Notes: generated from the letters alone by a model not told the origin. A stretch of DNA of 64,000 bases from Synoicihabitans lomoniglobus (GCF_029023725.1 NZ_CP119075.1:4707501-4771500), one strand, 5' to 3'; counted from the stretch's first letter, positions 9,954 to 20,282 are shown. Numbers and translations: made by a program.

Positions 9954-9983
9954 CTACGCCAGTAAAACGCGACCGGGGCCAAC

Positions 9984-12734
9984 CTAGGATTTCGGGGCAC
10001 TCCGGCCGATGAGCGCGAGACACTCGATCGCCGCCAGGCTCCATTGGTTGGTGCTGTTGGTCGAAACCCCCGGGCCTTCCTCAACCGGACGGAGCACGTC
10101 CGGACCGGTCAATTCACGACGCGACGGCTCGAACGTTTCCCAACGGTTGTTGCCCTTGAATTCATCCCAGGCACGCGCCGCGAGGTCGTCGCGGTCGAGC
10201 TTCACCGCGGCGTAGGCCGTGAGGCGGGAGTGACCCTGGCGCAGGCTGTTGCCTCGCAGGCCCTGCCCGAGTCGGGCTTCCTGCGTCGTCCGGTCCGCAC
10301 TGTAAAGTTCGCAGTAGTCCAGCCAGGCCTGCCGGAATTCCGGCACATCGAAGTTCTGGATGAGTTCCGCGCAGACCTCCACGAGCCCGAACACCGCATT
10401 GAGATGGGAAAGACCGATCTCGTCGGGAGCGGCGATGGAGAACTCCCCGGTGTTAAGATTCATGGTGACGCCCGCGCTGAAAAATCCATGCGGCTGGGCG
10501 CCGATCGAGCGCATGCCATTCAGCAGACGCTGCTTCATCAGTTCACTGCCCGTGCGTTCCCATTCGGTGAGCCATGCACCGGCCAGCGACCCCCAATCGG
10601 TGCCGAAACCGAGTCCCACGTTGTCCTGATCCTTTGATTCGGCCCGGGCCAGATCGCCCGCCACTTCCGCCGAGGCGAGTTTGCGGGTCGGCGGCACGCG
10701 TAACAACGCCCGGCCGGCTTCGACCTGCGCGCGCATGAGATCCCCCACCCGCTCATCGCCGGTGAGGTAGTAATAGTAACGCCGGTTGACGGCCGTGCTG
10801 ATGCGCAACTGCTTCGCGCTGCAGCCCCAGTGCAGGACATTGTGTCGCGAACCGAGCGGGGCGAATTTGCCGATGTGATGCACGTCAACTTCGCCCGTGT
10901 GCCGCGTCATCGCCTCGGCAAAACGGAACAAGTCCGCCCGGCCGCTGCGCAGGAACTGCATCCACAGCCAGATGTCGGTCGCCAGTTCGGAGTTGTCCCA
11001 CGCAAACCCCCCGATGTCATAACGCCACTCGTGGCGGTCGCTGTCGTAGGTGTGCATGACGTCTCCATAATTCCAATACCCATACCAGCGGCGTTGCTCC
11101 TGTTGATCGCGGTAGAATTCGAAATACCAGTCGAGCTTGTCCTCGATGGCCGTCCGGGCCGGGGTCGAGCGGTCGACCGGCGTCCAGATATCGCCGAACA
11201 CACGGCTGGCATGCAGATGCTCCGGCGTGGTGGTGAGCACAGCCGGCTCGCGCACGGCTGCTGCCAGTTCCGCCAAGCGTTCCCGTGAGGGCGTGGCGGC
11301 GCACACGGTGAAAAACAGCTCACTGGTGCGGGCGACTCCCGCCGGGGTGTCAAAACCGGGCTCGTAGTCTTCGTAGGTGATGTTGAGACCACCGTTGTAT
11401 TGCTTTTCGTAAGTGTCCTGCCCGAGTCCGTCGTGATAGGACCGCAAGTCCATGGCGGGTGCCTCCGGGGCCCACATCCACACCGTCACCGTGGCGGCGG
11501 CCGTGGTGGCTCCGCGGATATCGAGCTGCGCGGGATAGCTTTGCCAAAAGTTGCGCAACCCAAAGGCGAGCCCGCCCTGCGGCGTGCCGATGTAGCCCGA
11601 GCCCCCGGCCCGTTGACCCTGGGCGGAGGTCAACCACGTGTAACCGGCCTGAGTGCGCTTGCGAATTTGAAACCCGTCCGCGTTCGGTTGACTGAGCGTC
11701 CACTCGTCGTAGGCGGGGATGTATTGCAACCGTTCCACCACGTTCTGCTGCCAGTCCGCCAATGGCGGGGTCGCCTCGCCCGCGACTTGCGCAGCCGTGA
11801 CCTCGCGGCCCGGGAAACGTCGCAGACCGGTGAGGCCGCGCACGGCTTCGCCAAAAAGGCCGTCGTCCTGTCCCGCAAACCGCACGTGACGATCATAGAG
11901 CTCGCCGCGCAGCGGCACGTCGAAACGCAGCCCGAGGCCTTTGATGAAATCATGATCCTCATCCCCGTCGAACGTGATGGTGTGCATCGCCCGCACGGTG
12001 TCGCCGCCGGCGTAAAAATAGAGGCGCACCACAAACGGCAGCCAGGTGCGTTTGGCATCGGCGTGACGCCCCTCGATCTTGACCACGGCACGCACGGGGC
12101 CGTCTGATTCCAACGTCACGGCATCGATGCGACCCGCAAACGCCTTTTCCCGCGTCGTGCCGGGCGCACTACGATCTTCCAGCAGGCAGACCAGGCGACC
12201 CGCTTGGGCGATGGTTTCGCCTCCCCGCGTCAGGGCGGGCACCAGCACATCGCCCTGTTGGGCGATGTGCGCCTGGATCACGCCAGTATCAACGAAAATG
12301 CCCTCGGCCGTGATCCGGGTGTTGAGCGGCCGGTTTGGCGAGGCCGGCGTGCCGGCCGCGAGTTCATAGTGACCGGACAACGGCACGTCGGCCGGCGCCG
12401 CGTGAGCGGTCCACTTGAGGGATCCATCCGGCCAATAGGCCAACGGCCAGGATTGCACCGGTGCGGCGGCACCCTCGGCGCTGGTCAGCGCGAAACGAGC
12501 CGTCGCCGGGTGCCGCCCCTGCGGCCAGGACACGCCCCAGGTCGTCCCGCCGAAAACGGCGGGCGCGGCATCATCGAGCCAACGCACGGGCGCGGCCCCG
12601 GCGGCGGTGGCCCGCGGCATGGTCGGACTGCTGCGTCCGGGCGCGGTCTGCGCGGTGGCGGTGGAAACAAATTTAGCGGCGGCGGTGGCAAGAGCGGCCG
12701 TGCGCACGAAATCGCGGCGGGTAACAGTGGACAT
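9984..12734 (-). CDS. PL26-like exo-rhamnogalacturonan lyase, Tat-exported
   Basis: A protein of 916 residues from the ATG at 12734, chosen because MSTVTRRDFVRTAALATAAA is a clean twin-arginine signal; the longer frame starting at 12785 adds an unlikely leader. Early residues include GVSWPQGRHP and W-P-L-A-Y-W-P-D-G-S-L-K-W-T, a pattern characteristic of the PcRGLX/YetA-type proteins classed as PL26. Enzymes of that family act on the ends of rhamnogalacturonan-I chains. The length agrees with the family (about 900). The central region is rich in aromatic residues (RRWYGYWNYGDVMHTYDSD), as expected for an alpha/alpha-barrel with carbohydrate contacts. It lies 54 bases downstream of the rhamnose mutarotase gene. 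The family call rests on the N-terminal motif and size. Confidence 0.7.
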   Translation of the reverse strand: MSTVTRRDFVRTAALATAAAKFVSTATAQTAPGRSSPTMPRATAAGAAPVRWLDDAAPAVFGGTTWGVSWPQGRHPATARFALTSAEGAAAPVQSWPLAYWPDGSLKWTAHAAPADVPLSGHYELAAGTPASPNRPLNTRITAEGIFVDTGVIQAHIAQQGDVLVPALTRGGETIAQAGRLVCLLEDRSAPGTTREKAFAGRIDAVTLESDGPVRAVVKIEGRHADAKRTWLPFVVRLYFYAGGDTVRAMHTITFDGDEDHDFIKGLGLRFDVPLRGELYDRHVRFAGQDDGLFGEAVRGLTGLRRFPGREVTAAQVAGEATPPLADWQQNVVERLQYIPAYDEWTLSQPNADGFQIRKRTQAGYTWLTSAQGQRAGGSGYIGTPQGGLAFGLRNFWQSYPAQLDIRGATTAAATVTVWMWAPEAPAMDLRSYHDGLGQDTYEKQYNGGLNITYEDYEPGFDTPAGVARTSELFFTVCAATPSRERLAELAAAVREPAVLTTTPEHLHASRVFGDIWTPVDRSTPARTAIEDKLDWYFEFYRDQQEQRRWYGYWNYGDVMHTYDSDRHEWRYDIGGFAWDNSELATDIWLWMQFLRSGRADLFRFAEAMTRHTGEVDVHHIGKFAPLGSRHNVLHWGCSAKQLRISTAVNRRYYYYLTGDERVGDLMRAQVEAGRALLRVPPTRKLASAEVAGDLARAESKDQDNVGLGFGTDWGSLAGAWLTEWERTGSELMKQRLLNGMRSIGAQPHGFFSAGVTMNLNTGEFSIAAPDEIGLSHLNAVFGLVEVCAELIQNFDVPEFRQAWLDYCELYSADRTTQEARLGQGLRGNSLRQGHSRLTAYAAVKLDRDDLAARAWDEFKGNNRWETFEPSRRELTGPDVLRPVEEGPGVSTNSTNQWSLAAIECLALIGRSAPKS

Positions 12735-12788
12735 GAGGTAGGAGGAGTGAGTCGGGTTACAGATTGAACGGACGCGGGATCGCAACCC

Positions 12789-13103
12789 CTAGTCCAAGTG
12801 AAAAACCTCGCGCAGCGGGGCGCTCACGGGGCTGTGATCAGAGTTCGAGGGCATGACGTCCCCCATGTGCCGCCACCATTTCTGGCAGACGTCCGTTTGG
12901 GCGATCGCCTGCCAGCGCGCCTCGTCCTCGATCTCCGCGTAAGCGAAGAGTTGACGGGTCTCGGGCAGCAGAAAAATCGAGTAGTTGTGCACCCCGTGCG
13001 CCTTCAGCACCGCCTCGAGTTCCGGCCAAATCGGACGGTGGCGGCACTCATATTCGAGTTCCTGTCCGGGATCGACGGACATGACAAAAGCTTGGCGAAT
13101 CAT
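12789..13103 (-). CDS. rhaM: L-rhamnose mutarotase (DUF718 family)
   Basis: From the ATG at 13103 the product has 104 residues ([14 protein letters not shown]...), the normal size for RhaM; the upstream in-frame extension to 13253 is dismissed because it would cover the promoter. The conserved [12 protein letters not shown], the [21 protein letters not shown] region and the terminal REVFHLD are hallmarks of the family. The enzyme interconverts alpha and beta anomers of L-rhamnose in the cytoplasm. It heads a leftward unit with the PL26-like lyase and diverges from the LacI-type regulator; a GGACAGTCC palindrome lies about 80 bases upstream of its start. Confidence 0.85.
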   Translation of the reverse strand: MIRQAFVMSVDPGQELEYECRHRPIWPELEAVLKAHGVHNYSIFLLPETRQLFAYAEIEDEARWQAIAQTDVCQKWWRHMGDVMPSNSDHSPVSAPLREVFHLD

Positions 13104-13182
13104 GATGGGGACAACATGCGGGGCGGCGGGGTGAGGATCACCACAAATCTCCGCCGGAGCCGCCGCCATGAGAACCTCGCTT

Positions 13183-13191
13183 GGACAGTCC
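13183..13191. promoter_or_regulatory. GGACAGTCC palindrome, candidate operator
   Basis: A 9-bp palindrome with central A between rhaM and the divergent LacI-family gene. The same core occurs in the intergenic regions at 16070, 29042 and 30569. A weaker copy (AAACTGTCC) lies at 13252-13260, directly before the regulator's ATG, which would suit autoregulation. Confidence 0.5.
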
Positions 13192-13262
13192 GATTTAATT
13201 CGATCCGCGCCCTTTTTGTTTGAAACCAATTCATGCCCGGCGTGTCGTTTCAAACTGTCCGC

Positions 13263-14351
13263 ATGCCAAACCCCACCCTGCGCACTCTGGCCAAGGAATT
13301 AGGCCTCTCTCGCACCACCGTCTCCGACGCCCTACGCGGTTCCCCTCGCGTCAAGGCCAAGACGATCGAGCGCGTGCGGGCAGCCGCCGACGCCGCCGGT
13401 TATCAACGCAATCCGCTCACCGGCACCGTCATGTCGCTGCTGCGCCGTTCCGGCGGACAGGAGTTCCGCGGGGTCATCGGCATCATCGATTTCGTGCCCG
13501 AAGACCGCTCGCCCCACGCGCAACGCTACGCCGACGCGGTGGTGGCGGGCATTGACCGCCGCGCCGATGAACTTGGTTTCAAGGCGGAACGTTTCGAGGT
13601 CGGCCCCAAGGGCATGCACCTCAAGCGGCTGGATACGATCATGCACACGCGGGGCATCCAGGCGCTCATCATCCTGCCGGCCGTCGGATTCCCCGATCTG
13701 ACCGCGCTGAACTGGAACCGCTACACCGCTGTTTACACGGATTACTTTATCGATCGCCCTGGTCTGCACTGTGTGTGCTCGGACCACTACCGCTCCATGG
13801 TGGCCCTACTCAACGAGACCCATCGCCGCGGCTATCGCCGCCCCGGTCTCTACATGGAAATCCCGCTGGACGAGCGGCTGCAGTTTCGCTGGGAAGGCGC
13901 GTTCGTCGCGCTCCAAAAATACCTGCCCGACATCACCGAGGTGCCGCCGCTGCGGCTGGCCAAAATTTCCAAAAAGGAGTTTCTGATCTGGTTTAAGAAA
14001 CACAATCCGGACGTGGTCTTCGGCCATGACAGCGACGCCCTCCAGTGGATGAAGGAGGCCGGTGCCCGCGTGCCCGAGACGCACAGCTACGTGTGTCTGA
14101 ATTCCCTCCGCGCCCAGACCGGCTGCACCGCGCTCGATTTCCAAAGCGGTCAGCTTGGCGCCCGGTCGGCGGAACTCGTCACCGCCCAGCTTTTGCACAA
14201 CGAACTCGGCGTCCCCCGCGAGCCGTCGCTCACCACCTTGCCCGCCCTGCTCGTGGAGGGAAATACGCTGGCCAAGGTGAAGCCAACCGTCGCCGCGACC
14301 ACCAAGAAAAAAGCCGCGCCGCGCAAACGGCAGACAGCGACCGCCAAGTAA
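13263..14351 (+). CDS. LacI-family transcriptional regulator
   Basis: A 362-residue protein from ATG 13263, chosen because [20 protein letters not shown] places the helix-turn-helix at the usual position; an ATG ten codons upstream (13233) is possible. The HTH ([20 protein letters not shown]) is followed by a hinge segment ([18 protein letters not shown]) and a periplasmic-binding-like effector domain (GVIGIIDF onward). The last 25 residues are Lys/Arg-rich ([11 protein letters not shown]), an unusual tail for LacI that may add non-specific DNA binding. It lies divergent to rhaM and the PL26-like lyase, so L-rhamnose or a rhamnogalacturonan fragment is a plausible ligand. Control of the GGAC-n-GTCC sites by this protein is inferred. 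Confidence 0.85.
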   Translation: MPNPTLRTLAKELGLSRTTVSDALRGSPRVKAKTIERVRAAADAAGYQRNPLTGTVMSLLRRSGGQEFRGVIGIIDFVPEDRSPHAQRYADAVVAGIDRRADELGFKAERFEVGPKGMHLKRLDTIMHTRGIQALIILPAVGFPDLTALNWNRYTAVYTDYFIDRPGLHCVCSDHYRSMVALLNETHRRGYRRPGLYMEIPLDERLQFRWEGAFVALQKYLPDITEVPPLRLAKISKKEFLIWFKKHNPDVVFGHDSDALQWMKEAGARVPETHSYVCLNSLRAQTGCTALDFQSGQLGARSAELVTAQLLHNELGVPREPSLTTLPALLVEGNTLAKVKPTVAATTKKKAAPRKRQTATAK

Positions 14352-14430
14352 GCCGCGAGCTCGCGCGCACTCCCGTCATCGTGGAAACACGCCCGACGGG
14401 CCGAAAGCGCGAGCGAGCTCGCAGCCTACG
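14352..14430. repeat. Intergenic palindromic repeat between convergent genes (family C)
   Basis: The self-complementary 10-mer GCGAGCTCGC occurs at 14355-14364 and again at 14413-14422, so the segment can fold into a long hairpin. It fills the space between the ends of the LacI gene and the SGNH gene and may act as a terminator in both directions or be a REP-like element. Confidence 0.5.
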
Positions 14431-14432
14431 TA

Positions 14433-16016
14433 TCAGTCTTCGTGGGCATGCGCGGCGATTTCGCGCCACGCTTCCGCCACGATCGCGGCGGTGAGTTCGG
14501 CGCCCAACCGCGACGTGTGCGTATGGGCATCGCCAAAGAGCGTATCCACTTCCTCGTGACTCAGCGCATCATAACGCCCGGCCACGAGCGCGTTCAAATC
14601 AATCACGGGCACGCCTTCCTCTGCCGCGACCTGACGGGCGATGGCCGCATAGCTGTCGGGACCGCCCCGCGAAATCAAACCCGTGGCATCATCCCACTTC
14701 TTGCGCGGCACCGGCGTGCACACCACCGGGTGCGCGCCGAGTTCGCGTGTTTCCTTAATATAGCGGCGCAAATAGTCGCCGTAGGTGTGCACCACCTCGG
14801 TCTCGTGGGTGAGCAGATTATAGACCGCCTGCGTCTCATGGCCGGCCGTCCGCATCGTGCCGCGGGCCCGGCGTGCATCGGTGAGCGGCGCCGCGTCATT
14901 GTGGCCGAATTGCATCAACACCCAGTCACCCGGCTTGAGCAACATCTTCGCCCGCGACCAGTGGCCTTGCGTCAGAAACGTGCGACTGCTGAGCCCACCG
15001 ATGGCGCGGTTGACGACATTGACTTCGGTGGCGTCGAGGATCTCCGCCAGCGGCTCGCCCCAACCCCATTGACCGCCGCCACCATCACCGCCGCCGTTGC
15101 GCACGGTCGAGTCGCCGATGAGGACGATCGAGAGCAGGTCGGGGTCGGCCGGCTCAGGCAGATTCAGCCAGCCGATGCTATCCTTGGGCACGCCGGTTCC
15201 AGTTCGCGAAAGCCACGGGGTGACATCAACCGCACCGCGCCGCAGCCCCTTCAGGCCGGACAAGACCAGCGCCGCGTGGAGCCGCGCACCTTCGTCGTTG
15301 GTGTGCACATAATCGGCCGTGTAAAACGTCTTCGACGCGGGCTCGCCGAGCTCTTGATAAACATCGGCCGCGAGCCGCGTGAGATCCACAAATCCCAACT
15401 CCGCTTCGGCCGCGAGCGTCCGCAGCCAATCCCGATAGCGTCCCGAACCACGCTCCACTTTGCCCGCTTTCCAAATGTCGCGAATCGTGAGCGAAACAAG
15501 GATCGGCGTCGCTTCCCGTGCGTGCACATCCGCGATCATCTCGCGCACATAAGCTCCGAACGTGCGCACCACCTCGGGTTTGCCGGTGACGGCATTGTCG
15601 ATCGCCTCCGTCTCGTCCCCGAGACCGGGTAACGAGCCGCGCGCCCGCAGCGGTCGACTGGAGCCCTCGGGTTCACGATTAATCGCGCCGCCATCATTGT
15701 GGCCGAATTGGATGAGCACGACATCGCCCGCTTTGAGTTCGGCCAGGAGCTTCGCCCAATGCCCTTCGGTGATAAACGTGCGACTGCTGCGGCCGCCACG
15801 CGCGCGGTTGGCGACGTTGACGGCGCTGTCATCAAAAAACGCCGCAAACGGTTCGGCCCAACCTTGAATGTCGGGGTTGCCGTTGCGGGCGGCGGTGGAA
15901 TCCCCCGCGATGAAGATCGTGGGCAAGTCCGGATTGAGAACGGGAGCGGATTCCTGGGCGCGCGCGGTCGCGACAAAGCCCAGCACCAAACAGCAGAAGA
16001 GGCGGGAAGAAAACAT
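14433..16016 (-). CDS. Exported protein with two SGNH (CE12, rhamnogalacturonan acetylesterase-like) domains
   Basis: 527 residues: signal peptide (about 1-20, ending ATARA), then two complete SGNH-hydrolase domains in tandem. Domain 1 (about 30-265) has IFIAGDSTAA, GGRSS, IQFGHND and YVHTNDEG; domain 2 (about 280-527) has VLIGDSTVRN, GGLSS, MQFGHND and DAHTHTSRLG. Each set gives the catalytic Ser, the oxyanion Gly/Asn and the terminal Asp-x-x-His, so both domains look active. The family removes acetyl groups from the galacturonate residues of rhamnogalacturonan I. The two halves are not near-identical, so the duplication is old. A GGACAGTCC site lies 54 bases upstream of the start. Confidence 0.85.
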   Translation of the reverse strand: MFSSRLFCCLVLGFVATARAQESAPVLNPDLPTIFIAGDSTAARNGNPDIQGWAEPFAAFFDDSAVNVANRARGGRSSRTFITEGHWAKLLAELKAGDVVLIQFGHNDGGAINREPEGSSRPLRARGSLPGLGDETEAIDNAVTGKPEVVRTFGAYVREMIADVHAREATPILVSLTIRDIWKAGKVERGSGRYRDWLRTLAAEAELGFVDLTRLAADVYQELGEPASKTFYTADYVHTNDEGARLHAALVLSGLKGLRRGAVDVTPWLSRTGTGVPKDSIGWLNLPEPADPDLLSIVLIGDSTVRNGGGDGGGGQWGWGEPLAEILDATEVNVVNRAIGGLSSRTFLTQGHWSRAKMLLKPGDWVLMQFGHNDAAPLTDARRARGTMRTAGHETQAVYNLLTHETEVVHTYGDYLRRYIKETRELGAHPVVCTPVPRKKWDDATGLISRGGPDSYAAIARQVAAEEGVPVIDLNALVAGRYDALSHEEVDTLFGDAHTHTSRLGAELTAAIVAEAWREIAAHAHED

Positions 16017-16069
16017 GGGGAAGCGAAAGATTGGCGCAACGTGGACCGCGCGTCGCGACAGCGCAAACA

Positions 16070-16078
16070 GGACAGTCC
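16070..16078. promoter_or_regulatory. GGACAGTCC palindrome, candidate operator
   Basis: Second exact copy of the core found at 13183, placed between the divergent SGNH gene (start 16016) and the DUF6250-like lipoprotein gene (start 16132). Flanks read AACA and GAAC. Confidence 0.5.
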
Positions 16079-16131
16079 GAACGCGCCCCAGGTAGACATG
16101 GGCCGGACCTCCTGCTGAACTTCATCCCGCC

Positions 16132-16881
16132 ATGCACCGCCCGTTCGCCTCTACCGCTTTCCCCGTTCGCCTCTTTTCCCAGCGCGCCGCGCTCACCACC
16201 ACCGCCCTGGTCTGCCTCCTGCTGGCCGCCGCCTGTTCCGCCCCGAATGTTCGGAATACGAACAAACGGGACACGCGACGAGCGGACTTTGGCGGAGCGG
16301 GGTTGAGCGAGTGGGTGGTTGAACAACAACCCGGCGGCAGCGTGACCATTGACGACGACGCGTTGCTGATCACGGATGTCGCCGGCTGCACCGTGTGGTG
16401 GCGCGAGCCGCTGATCGCGCCGGTCCGCATTCGCTACGAAGTCACCGTCAGCTCGACCGGCCGGGTGTCGGATCTAAACTGCTTTTGGATGGCCACCGAT
16501 CCCGATCATCCCACCGACCTCTTCGCCGCCGGCCACGGTCGCACCGGCCAGTTTTCCACCTACGACCAGCTGCGCCTCTACTACGTCGGCTACGGCGGCA
16601 ACACCAACTCGACCACCCGCTTCCGTCGCTACGATGGCACGGGGGCGCGGCCGTTGGACACCCAACACGACCTGCAGACACCGGAGTTTCTCCTCGTGCC
16701 CGATCACACCTACACCATTGAGCTAAACGTCACCGCCGATGGCCGCGTCAGCTACACGCGCGATGGTGAAGTCATCTACGAAATCAAAGACCCCGCCCCG
16801 CTACTCCGCGGTTGGTTCGGCTTCCGCACCGTCAACAGCACCACCCGCGTCACCGCTTTCGAGGTGGTGGAATCCCCGTGA
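16132..16881 (+). CDS. Exported DUF6250-like lipoprotein
   Basis: A 249-residue protein whose N-terminus carries a hydrophobic stretch ending LLAAAC, a lipobox with Cys about residue 36, so it is probably a lipid-anchored envelope protein. The body (about 55-249) looks like a concanavalin-type beta-sandwich: FWMATDPDHPTDLF, YYVGYGGNTNSTTRFRRYDG, YTIELNVTADGRVSYTRDGE and GWFGFRTVNSTTRVTAFEV. This pattern matches the DUF6250 proteins often found in rhamnogalacturonan-degradation loci; their biochemical role is not settled. It could bind a glycan or be a lyase- or esterase-like enzyme. It diverges from the double SGNH gene across a GGACAGTCC site. Confidence 0.65.
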   Translation: MHRPFASTAFPVRLFSQRAALTTTALVCLLLAAACSAPNVRNTNKRDTRRADFGGAGLSEWVVEQQPGGSVTIDDDALLITDVAGCTVWWREPLIAPVRIRYEVTVSSTGRVSDLNCFWMATDPDHPTDLFAAGHGRTGQFSTYDQLRLYYVGYGGNTNSTTRFRRYDGTGARPLDTQHDLQTPEFLLVPDHTYTIELNVTADGRVSYTRDGEVIYEIKDPAPLLRGWFGFRTVNSTTRVTAFEVVESP

Positions 16882-16894
16882 GATCCGGGCTGTT

Positions 16895-17012
16895 TTTTAA
16901 CCACAGATGGACACAGATGGCTTCACTACCGTTACGCGGTGAAACCTGAATCACCACTCGGAGTTAGCTGATCAGATCGTTGAACCCATTCTGTGTTCAT
17001 CTGTGGTTAAAA
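16895..17012. repeat. Long inverted repeat between convergent genes
   Basis: A left arm starting TTTTAACCACAGATGG (16895-16920) is matched in inverse by 16986-17012, with a few mismatches. It can form one long stem-loop and sits between the ends of the DUF6250-like and GH95 genes. The arm resembles the ACCACAGATG-type intergenic repeats common in many bacterial genomes. A terminator role is likely. Confidence 0.65.
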
Positions 17013-17018
17013 GCTCCG

Positions 17019-20000
17019 TTATTTGGTTCCGTTGATTCGGAGTTCGCCGGTGGCGGGGAGGACCACCACGGCTTCGTGGTTGGGTTGACGCACGGTGAGG
17101 GTTTGACCGGGTTGGCCGCGCAAGGTGGCGGTAATCAGTCGGCCGTCGCTCCACGCGATATCGACTTCGACGCCGCCGCGGGCGCGGAGTCCACGGACTT
17201 CGCCCGTGGGCCATTGCGGTGGGAGCGCTGGCAAAAGGCGCACACTGCCGACTTCGCTTTGGAGCAGCAGCTCCGCGATCGCGGCCGTGCCGCCGAAATT
17301 GCCGTCGATCTGAAACGGCGGATGCGCGTCCATAAGATTCGGATACGTGCCGCCGCCGTGTGTGTTGATGCCGGCGGACTGTCCCGCGGGCTTGAGCAGG
17401 GAACGCAGGATGTCGTGGGCGCGCGCGCCGTTGCCCAGCCGTGCCCAGAGCGCGAGCTTGTGCGCCAGACACCAACCCGTGCCGCCATCGCCGCGCAAGT
17501 CGAGGGTGGCCGCCGCCGCCGCTGCGAGCTCGGGCGTCGTGTCGGGGTGGATTTCATGACCCGGATAGAGTCCCCACAAATGCGAGATATGGCGGTGGTG
17601 CGGATCAGCGTCCTCGTAGTCCTCGATCCACTCCATGATGGTGCCGTCGGCACCGATGCGCGTCGGCGGTAGGCGGACTTCCGCCGCAGCCAATTGGTCG
17701 CGCAGGCTGGCGTCGACGTCCAGGAGTTCGGCGGCGGCGCGGGTGGCGGCGAAGAGATCGCGCAGGATCTGGTTGTCGAAGGTCGGTCCCATCGTGACGT
17801 GAGCGGTCGCGCCGTCGGCGAGTTTGAATCCATTTTCCGGAGAATTCGCCGGGGCCGTGACCAACCAATCGTGCGTGGGCTCGGCAATGAGCATATCGAG
17901 ATAAAACTCCGCCGAGCCTTTCATGAGCGGATAGGCACGCTGCAAAAATTCACGATCGCCCGTGAAAAGATAGTGGTCCCACAAGTGCTGGCACAACCAA
18001 GCGGAGCCGGTCGCGGTGGCACCCCAACTTGCCCCTTCACCCGGGGAGGTGAAGCCCCAAGGGTTGCTGAGCACGTGTGCGACCCAGCCGTCGGCGTCGT
18101 AGTATTTGCGTGCGGTGGCTTGGCCTGCATCGGCCAACGACTCGATGAGCGAGAAGAGCGGGTCGTGCAGCTCGGACAAATTGGTAACCTCCGCCGGCCA
18201 ATAGTTCATCTGCACATTGATGTTGAGATGCCAGTCGCCGTTCCATGGCGTCTGCACCCCGTCGGCCCAAATGCCCTGCAAATTCGCGGGCAATCCACCC
18301 GGCCGGGACGAGCCGATGAGCAGGTAGCGACCGAAATCAAAATAGAGCTGCGCGAGGCGCGGGTCGGCGGCACCGGTGGCCTGCGTGGCGAGCCGGTCGG
18401 CGATGGACAGGTTCGCACGGGCGGGTGGTCCGGCAAGACGGAGCGCCACCCGATCAAAGAGCGAGCGATGGTGAGCCACGTGACGGTTGCGCAATACTGA
18501 GTAAGACTTTTGCGCGGCGGCCGTGAGATCGGCAGCGACGACGGCCGCCGGGTCGGATACCGAGCGACCAGCAAACGAATCGATATTGGTCACTCCAGCG
18601 GCGAGCAGCGTGACGGCATTCGCCCCGGTAACTCGCAGGGTGTTATCATCCTGCGCGGTGACACTGCCTCCCGAAAGCATCAGCCGCAGTCCGGCGGCAA
18701 AGCGCACGCCGCGGTCGCCTTCGTGTCCGTCATTGAGTTGCCCGGTCAGGAGCAAACCATCGGCGGTCGCCACCGTGGTGGCGCGTTCCGGTCGGTCCAG
18801 CTTCACGGTAAAATTCAACGCCTCCCGGCGATCAGCGGTGAGGCGCACCACCACGACTTCATCGGGAGCACTGACAAACGCTTCGCGGCGGTAGCCCACT
18901 CCGTTCTGCTCGTAGCGCAGGGTAGCCAGAGCGTCGCCCAAATCGAGCGCACGTTCATAGGCCGAGACCGCGCCGGCGGTGTCGAACTCGAGTCGCAGAT
19001 CAGCAAGCAACTGGTAAGATCCGTAGGGTTGATTGGCACCACGACCGCGTCCGGAACCCACCCCTGCGGCGGTGAAGTTGGCGGAGACCAATTGCTCCGC
19101 CGCGACGTTGTCGCCCGCCAGCAGCAGTCGCCGAATCTCGGGCAGCACGGCGGCGGCGTCGGGCCGATCGGCATCCTGCGGCGAGCCCGACCACATGGCG
19201 CTCTCGTTGAGCACGATGCGTTCGGACTTCACGTCGCCAAACGGCATCGCCCCGAGACGACCGTTGCCGAGTGGCGTGGACTGGGTGAAGTGTTCGGCCG
19301 GTCCGGACAATACGATACGACGTTCGGGCCAGGACGAAGGATTGGCGAGTTTCTCCCCCAGTTCACGCGGCACGGCGATCGCGGTGCCGTGGCGCACGCG
19401 CTCCGGCGTGTCTTCGAAAGGCATGTGCAGCTGATCCGACACATCCTCCCAGTGCACCAAATCGACGGATCGCATGGCGCCGTAGTGACGATTCCGATAC
19501 GCGTCATAATAGACCACGGTGGCGCCATCGATCTCGACGGCGGTCGGACCCTCGACCCAAAGTCCCGGCGGGGTGAAGGGCGCCCCCAGTTCGCCGAATG
19601 GCCCTTGCGCACTGGCGGCGGACGCGACGCGCAGGTGCTTGCGCGGCGGGTTGACCGTCTCGTCCTTGACGATCCAGTGCAGCCCATCGGCCCGCCGGGC
19701 GAACGTCGCGTCGATCACGCTAAAGCCGGGATCATAAAACAAGCGCGTCGGGGTGAAGGTCTCAAAATCGCGCGTCGTCGTCGCATACATGCGATGATTA
19801 TACGCGCTCTCCGACGCCCCCGCGGTTTCGGGAAAGCGTCCCGGAATGGTGGACGCCCAGAAGATGACGAACTCGCCCGTCGTGTCGTCGTAAACGAGTT
19901 CCGGGGCCCAAGAGTTTCGCACCGTCGGCTCGTGCGCCATGACGGGAATTTCGCGTTGGGGCGACCACGTGATGAAGTCACGGGTGGAAGCGTAGCCGAT

Positions 20001-20282
20001 GGCGTTCTCAGTCCAACCGGTGGTCCACACCATGTGGTAGGTGCCGTCGGGTCCGCGCGCGACGCAGGGATCGCGCATGAGCTTTTCCGTCGTGCCGAGC
20101 GTGGGCGTGAGCACGCTGCGACCGTCATTGAGCGGCTCCCAGTTGAAGCCGTCATCGCTGCGCAACAAGTGCAGCCCGTCTTCGCCGTTGCCGATGAAGT
20201 AAGTGAAAAGGTAGGCTGGGTCGGTCGCGCGCAGCGGCATCACCGCCAAGGCTAAGGCGCAGCAGAAGGGTAAACATTTCAT
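17019..20282 (-). CDS. Fusion of a GH43-like beta-propeller and a GH95 alpha-L-fucosidase/galactosidase
   Basis: 1087 residues with a signal peptide ([19 protein letters not shown]). Residues about 25-310 resemble a five-bladed propeller of the GH43/GH117 type ([42 protein letters not shown]). Residues about 325-1087 are a GH95 enzyme, starting [15 protein letters not shown]. The GH95 catalytic residues are in place by comparison with the characterised AfcA fucosidase: Asn687 and Asn689 ([11 protein letters not shown]), the acid Glu816 (SPENGF) and Asp993 (QIDGNFGG). GH95 enzymes release alpha-1,2-L-fucose or L-galactose. The propeller could be a second enzyme or a binding module. The gene is 12 bases downstream of the SGNH gene and probably shares its transcript. 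Confidence 0.85.
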   Translation of the reverse strand: MKCLPFCCALALAVMPLRATDPAYLFTYFIGNGEDGLHLLRSDDGFNWEPLNDGRSVLTPTLGTTEKLMRDPCVARGPDGTYHMVWTTGWTENAIGYASTRDFITWSPQREIPVMAHEPTVRNSWAPELVYDDTTGEFVIFWASTIPGRFPETAGASESAYNHRMYATTTRDFETFTPTRLFYDPGFSVIDATFARRADGLHWIVKDETVNPPRKHLRVASAASAQGPFGELGAPFTPPGLWVEGPTAVEIDGATVVYYDAYRNRHYGAMRSVDLVHWEDVSDQLHMPFEDTPERVRHGTAIAVPRELGEKLANPSSWPERRIVLSGPAEHFTQSTPLGNGRLGAMPFGDVKSERIVLNESAMWSGSPQDADRPDAAAVLPEIRRLLLAGDNVAAEQLVSANFTAAGVGSGRGRGANQPYGSYQLLADLRLEFDTAGAVSAYERALDLGDALATLRYEQNGVGYRREAFVSAPDEVVVVRLTADRREALNFTVKLDRPERATTVATADGLLLTGQLNDGHEGDRGVRFAAGLRLMLSGGSVTAQDDNTLRVTGANAVTLLAAGVTNIDSFAGRSVSDPAAVVAADLTAAAQKSYSVLRNRHVAHHRSLFDRVALRLAGPPARANLSIADRLATQATGAADPRLAQLYFDFGRYLLIGSSRPGGLPANLQGIWADGVQTPWNGDWHLNINVQMNYWPAEVTNLSELHDPLFSLIESLADAGQATARKYYDADGWVAHVLSNPWGFTSPGEGASWGATATGSAWLCQHLWDHYLFTGDREFLQRAYPLMKGSAEFYLDMLIAEPTHDWLVTAPANSPENGFKLADGATAHVTMGPTFDNQILRDLFAATRAAAELLDVDASLRDQLAAAEVRLPPTRIGADGTIMEWIEDYEDADPHHRHISHLWGLYPGHEIHPDTTPELAAAAAATLDLRGDGGTGWCLAHKLALWARLGNGARAHDILRSLLKPAGQSAGINTHGGGTYPNLMDAHPPFQIDGNFGGTAAIAELLLQSEVGSVRLLPALPPQWPTGEVRGLRARGGVEVDIAWSDGRLITATLRGQPGQTLTVRQPNHEAVVVLPATGELRINGTK

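Noticed and set aside
7881..9965. 694-residue plus-strand open frame opposite the propeller-cytochrome gene
   Set aside because: Arg/His-rich shadow sequence; the minus strand has signal peptide and CxxCH.
17376..17384. GGACTGTCC inside the GH95 coding region
   Set aside because: It encodes part of a normal family segment (GQSAG) far from any promoter, so it is most likely chance.
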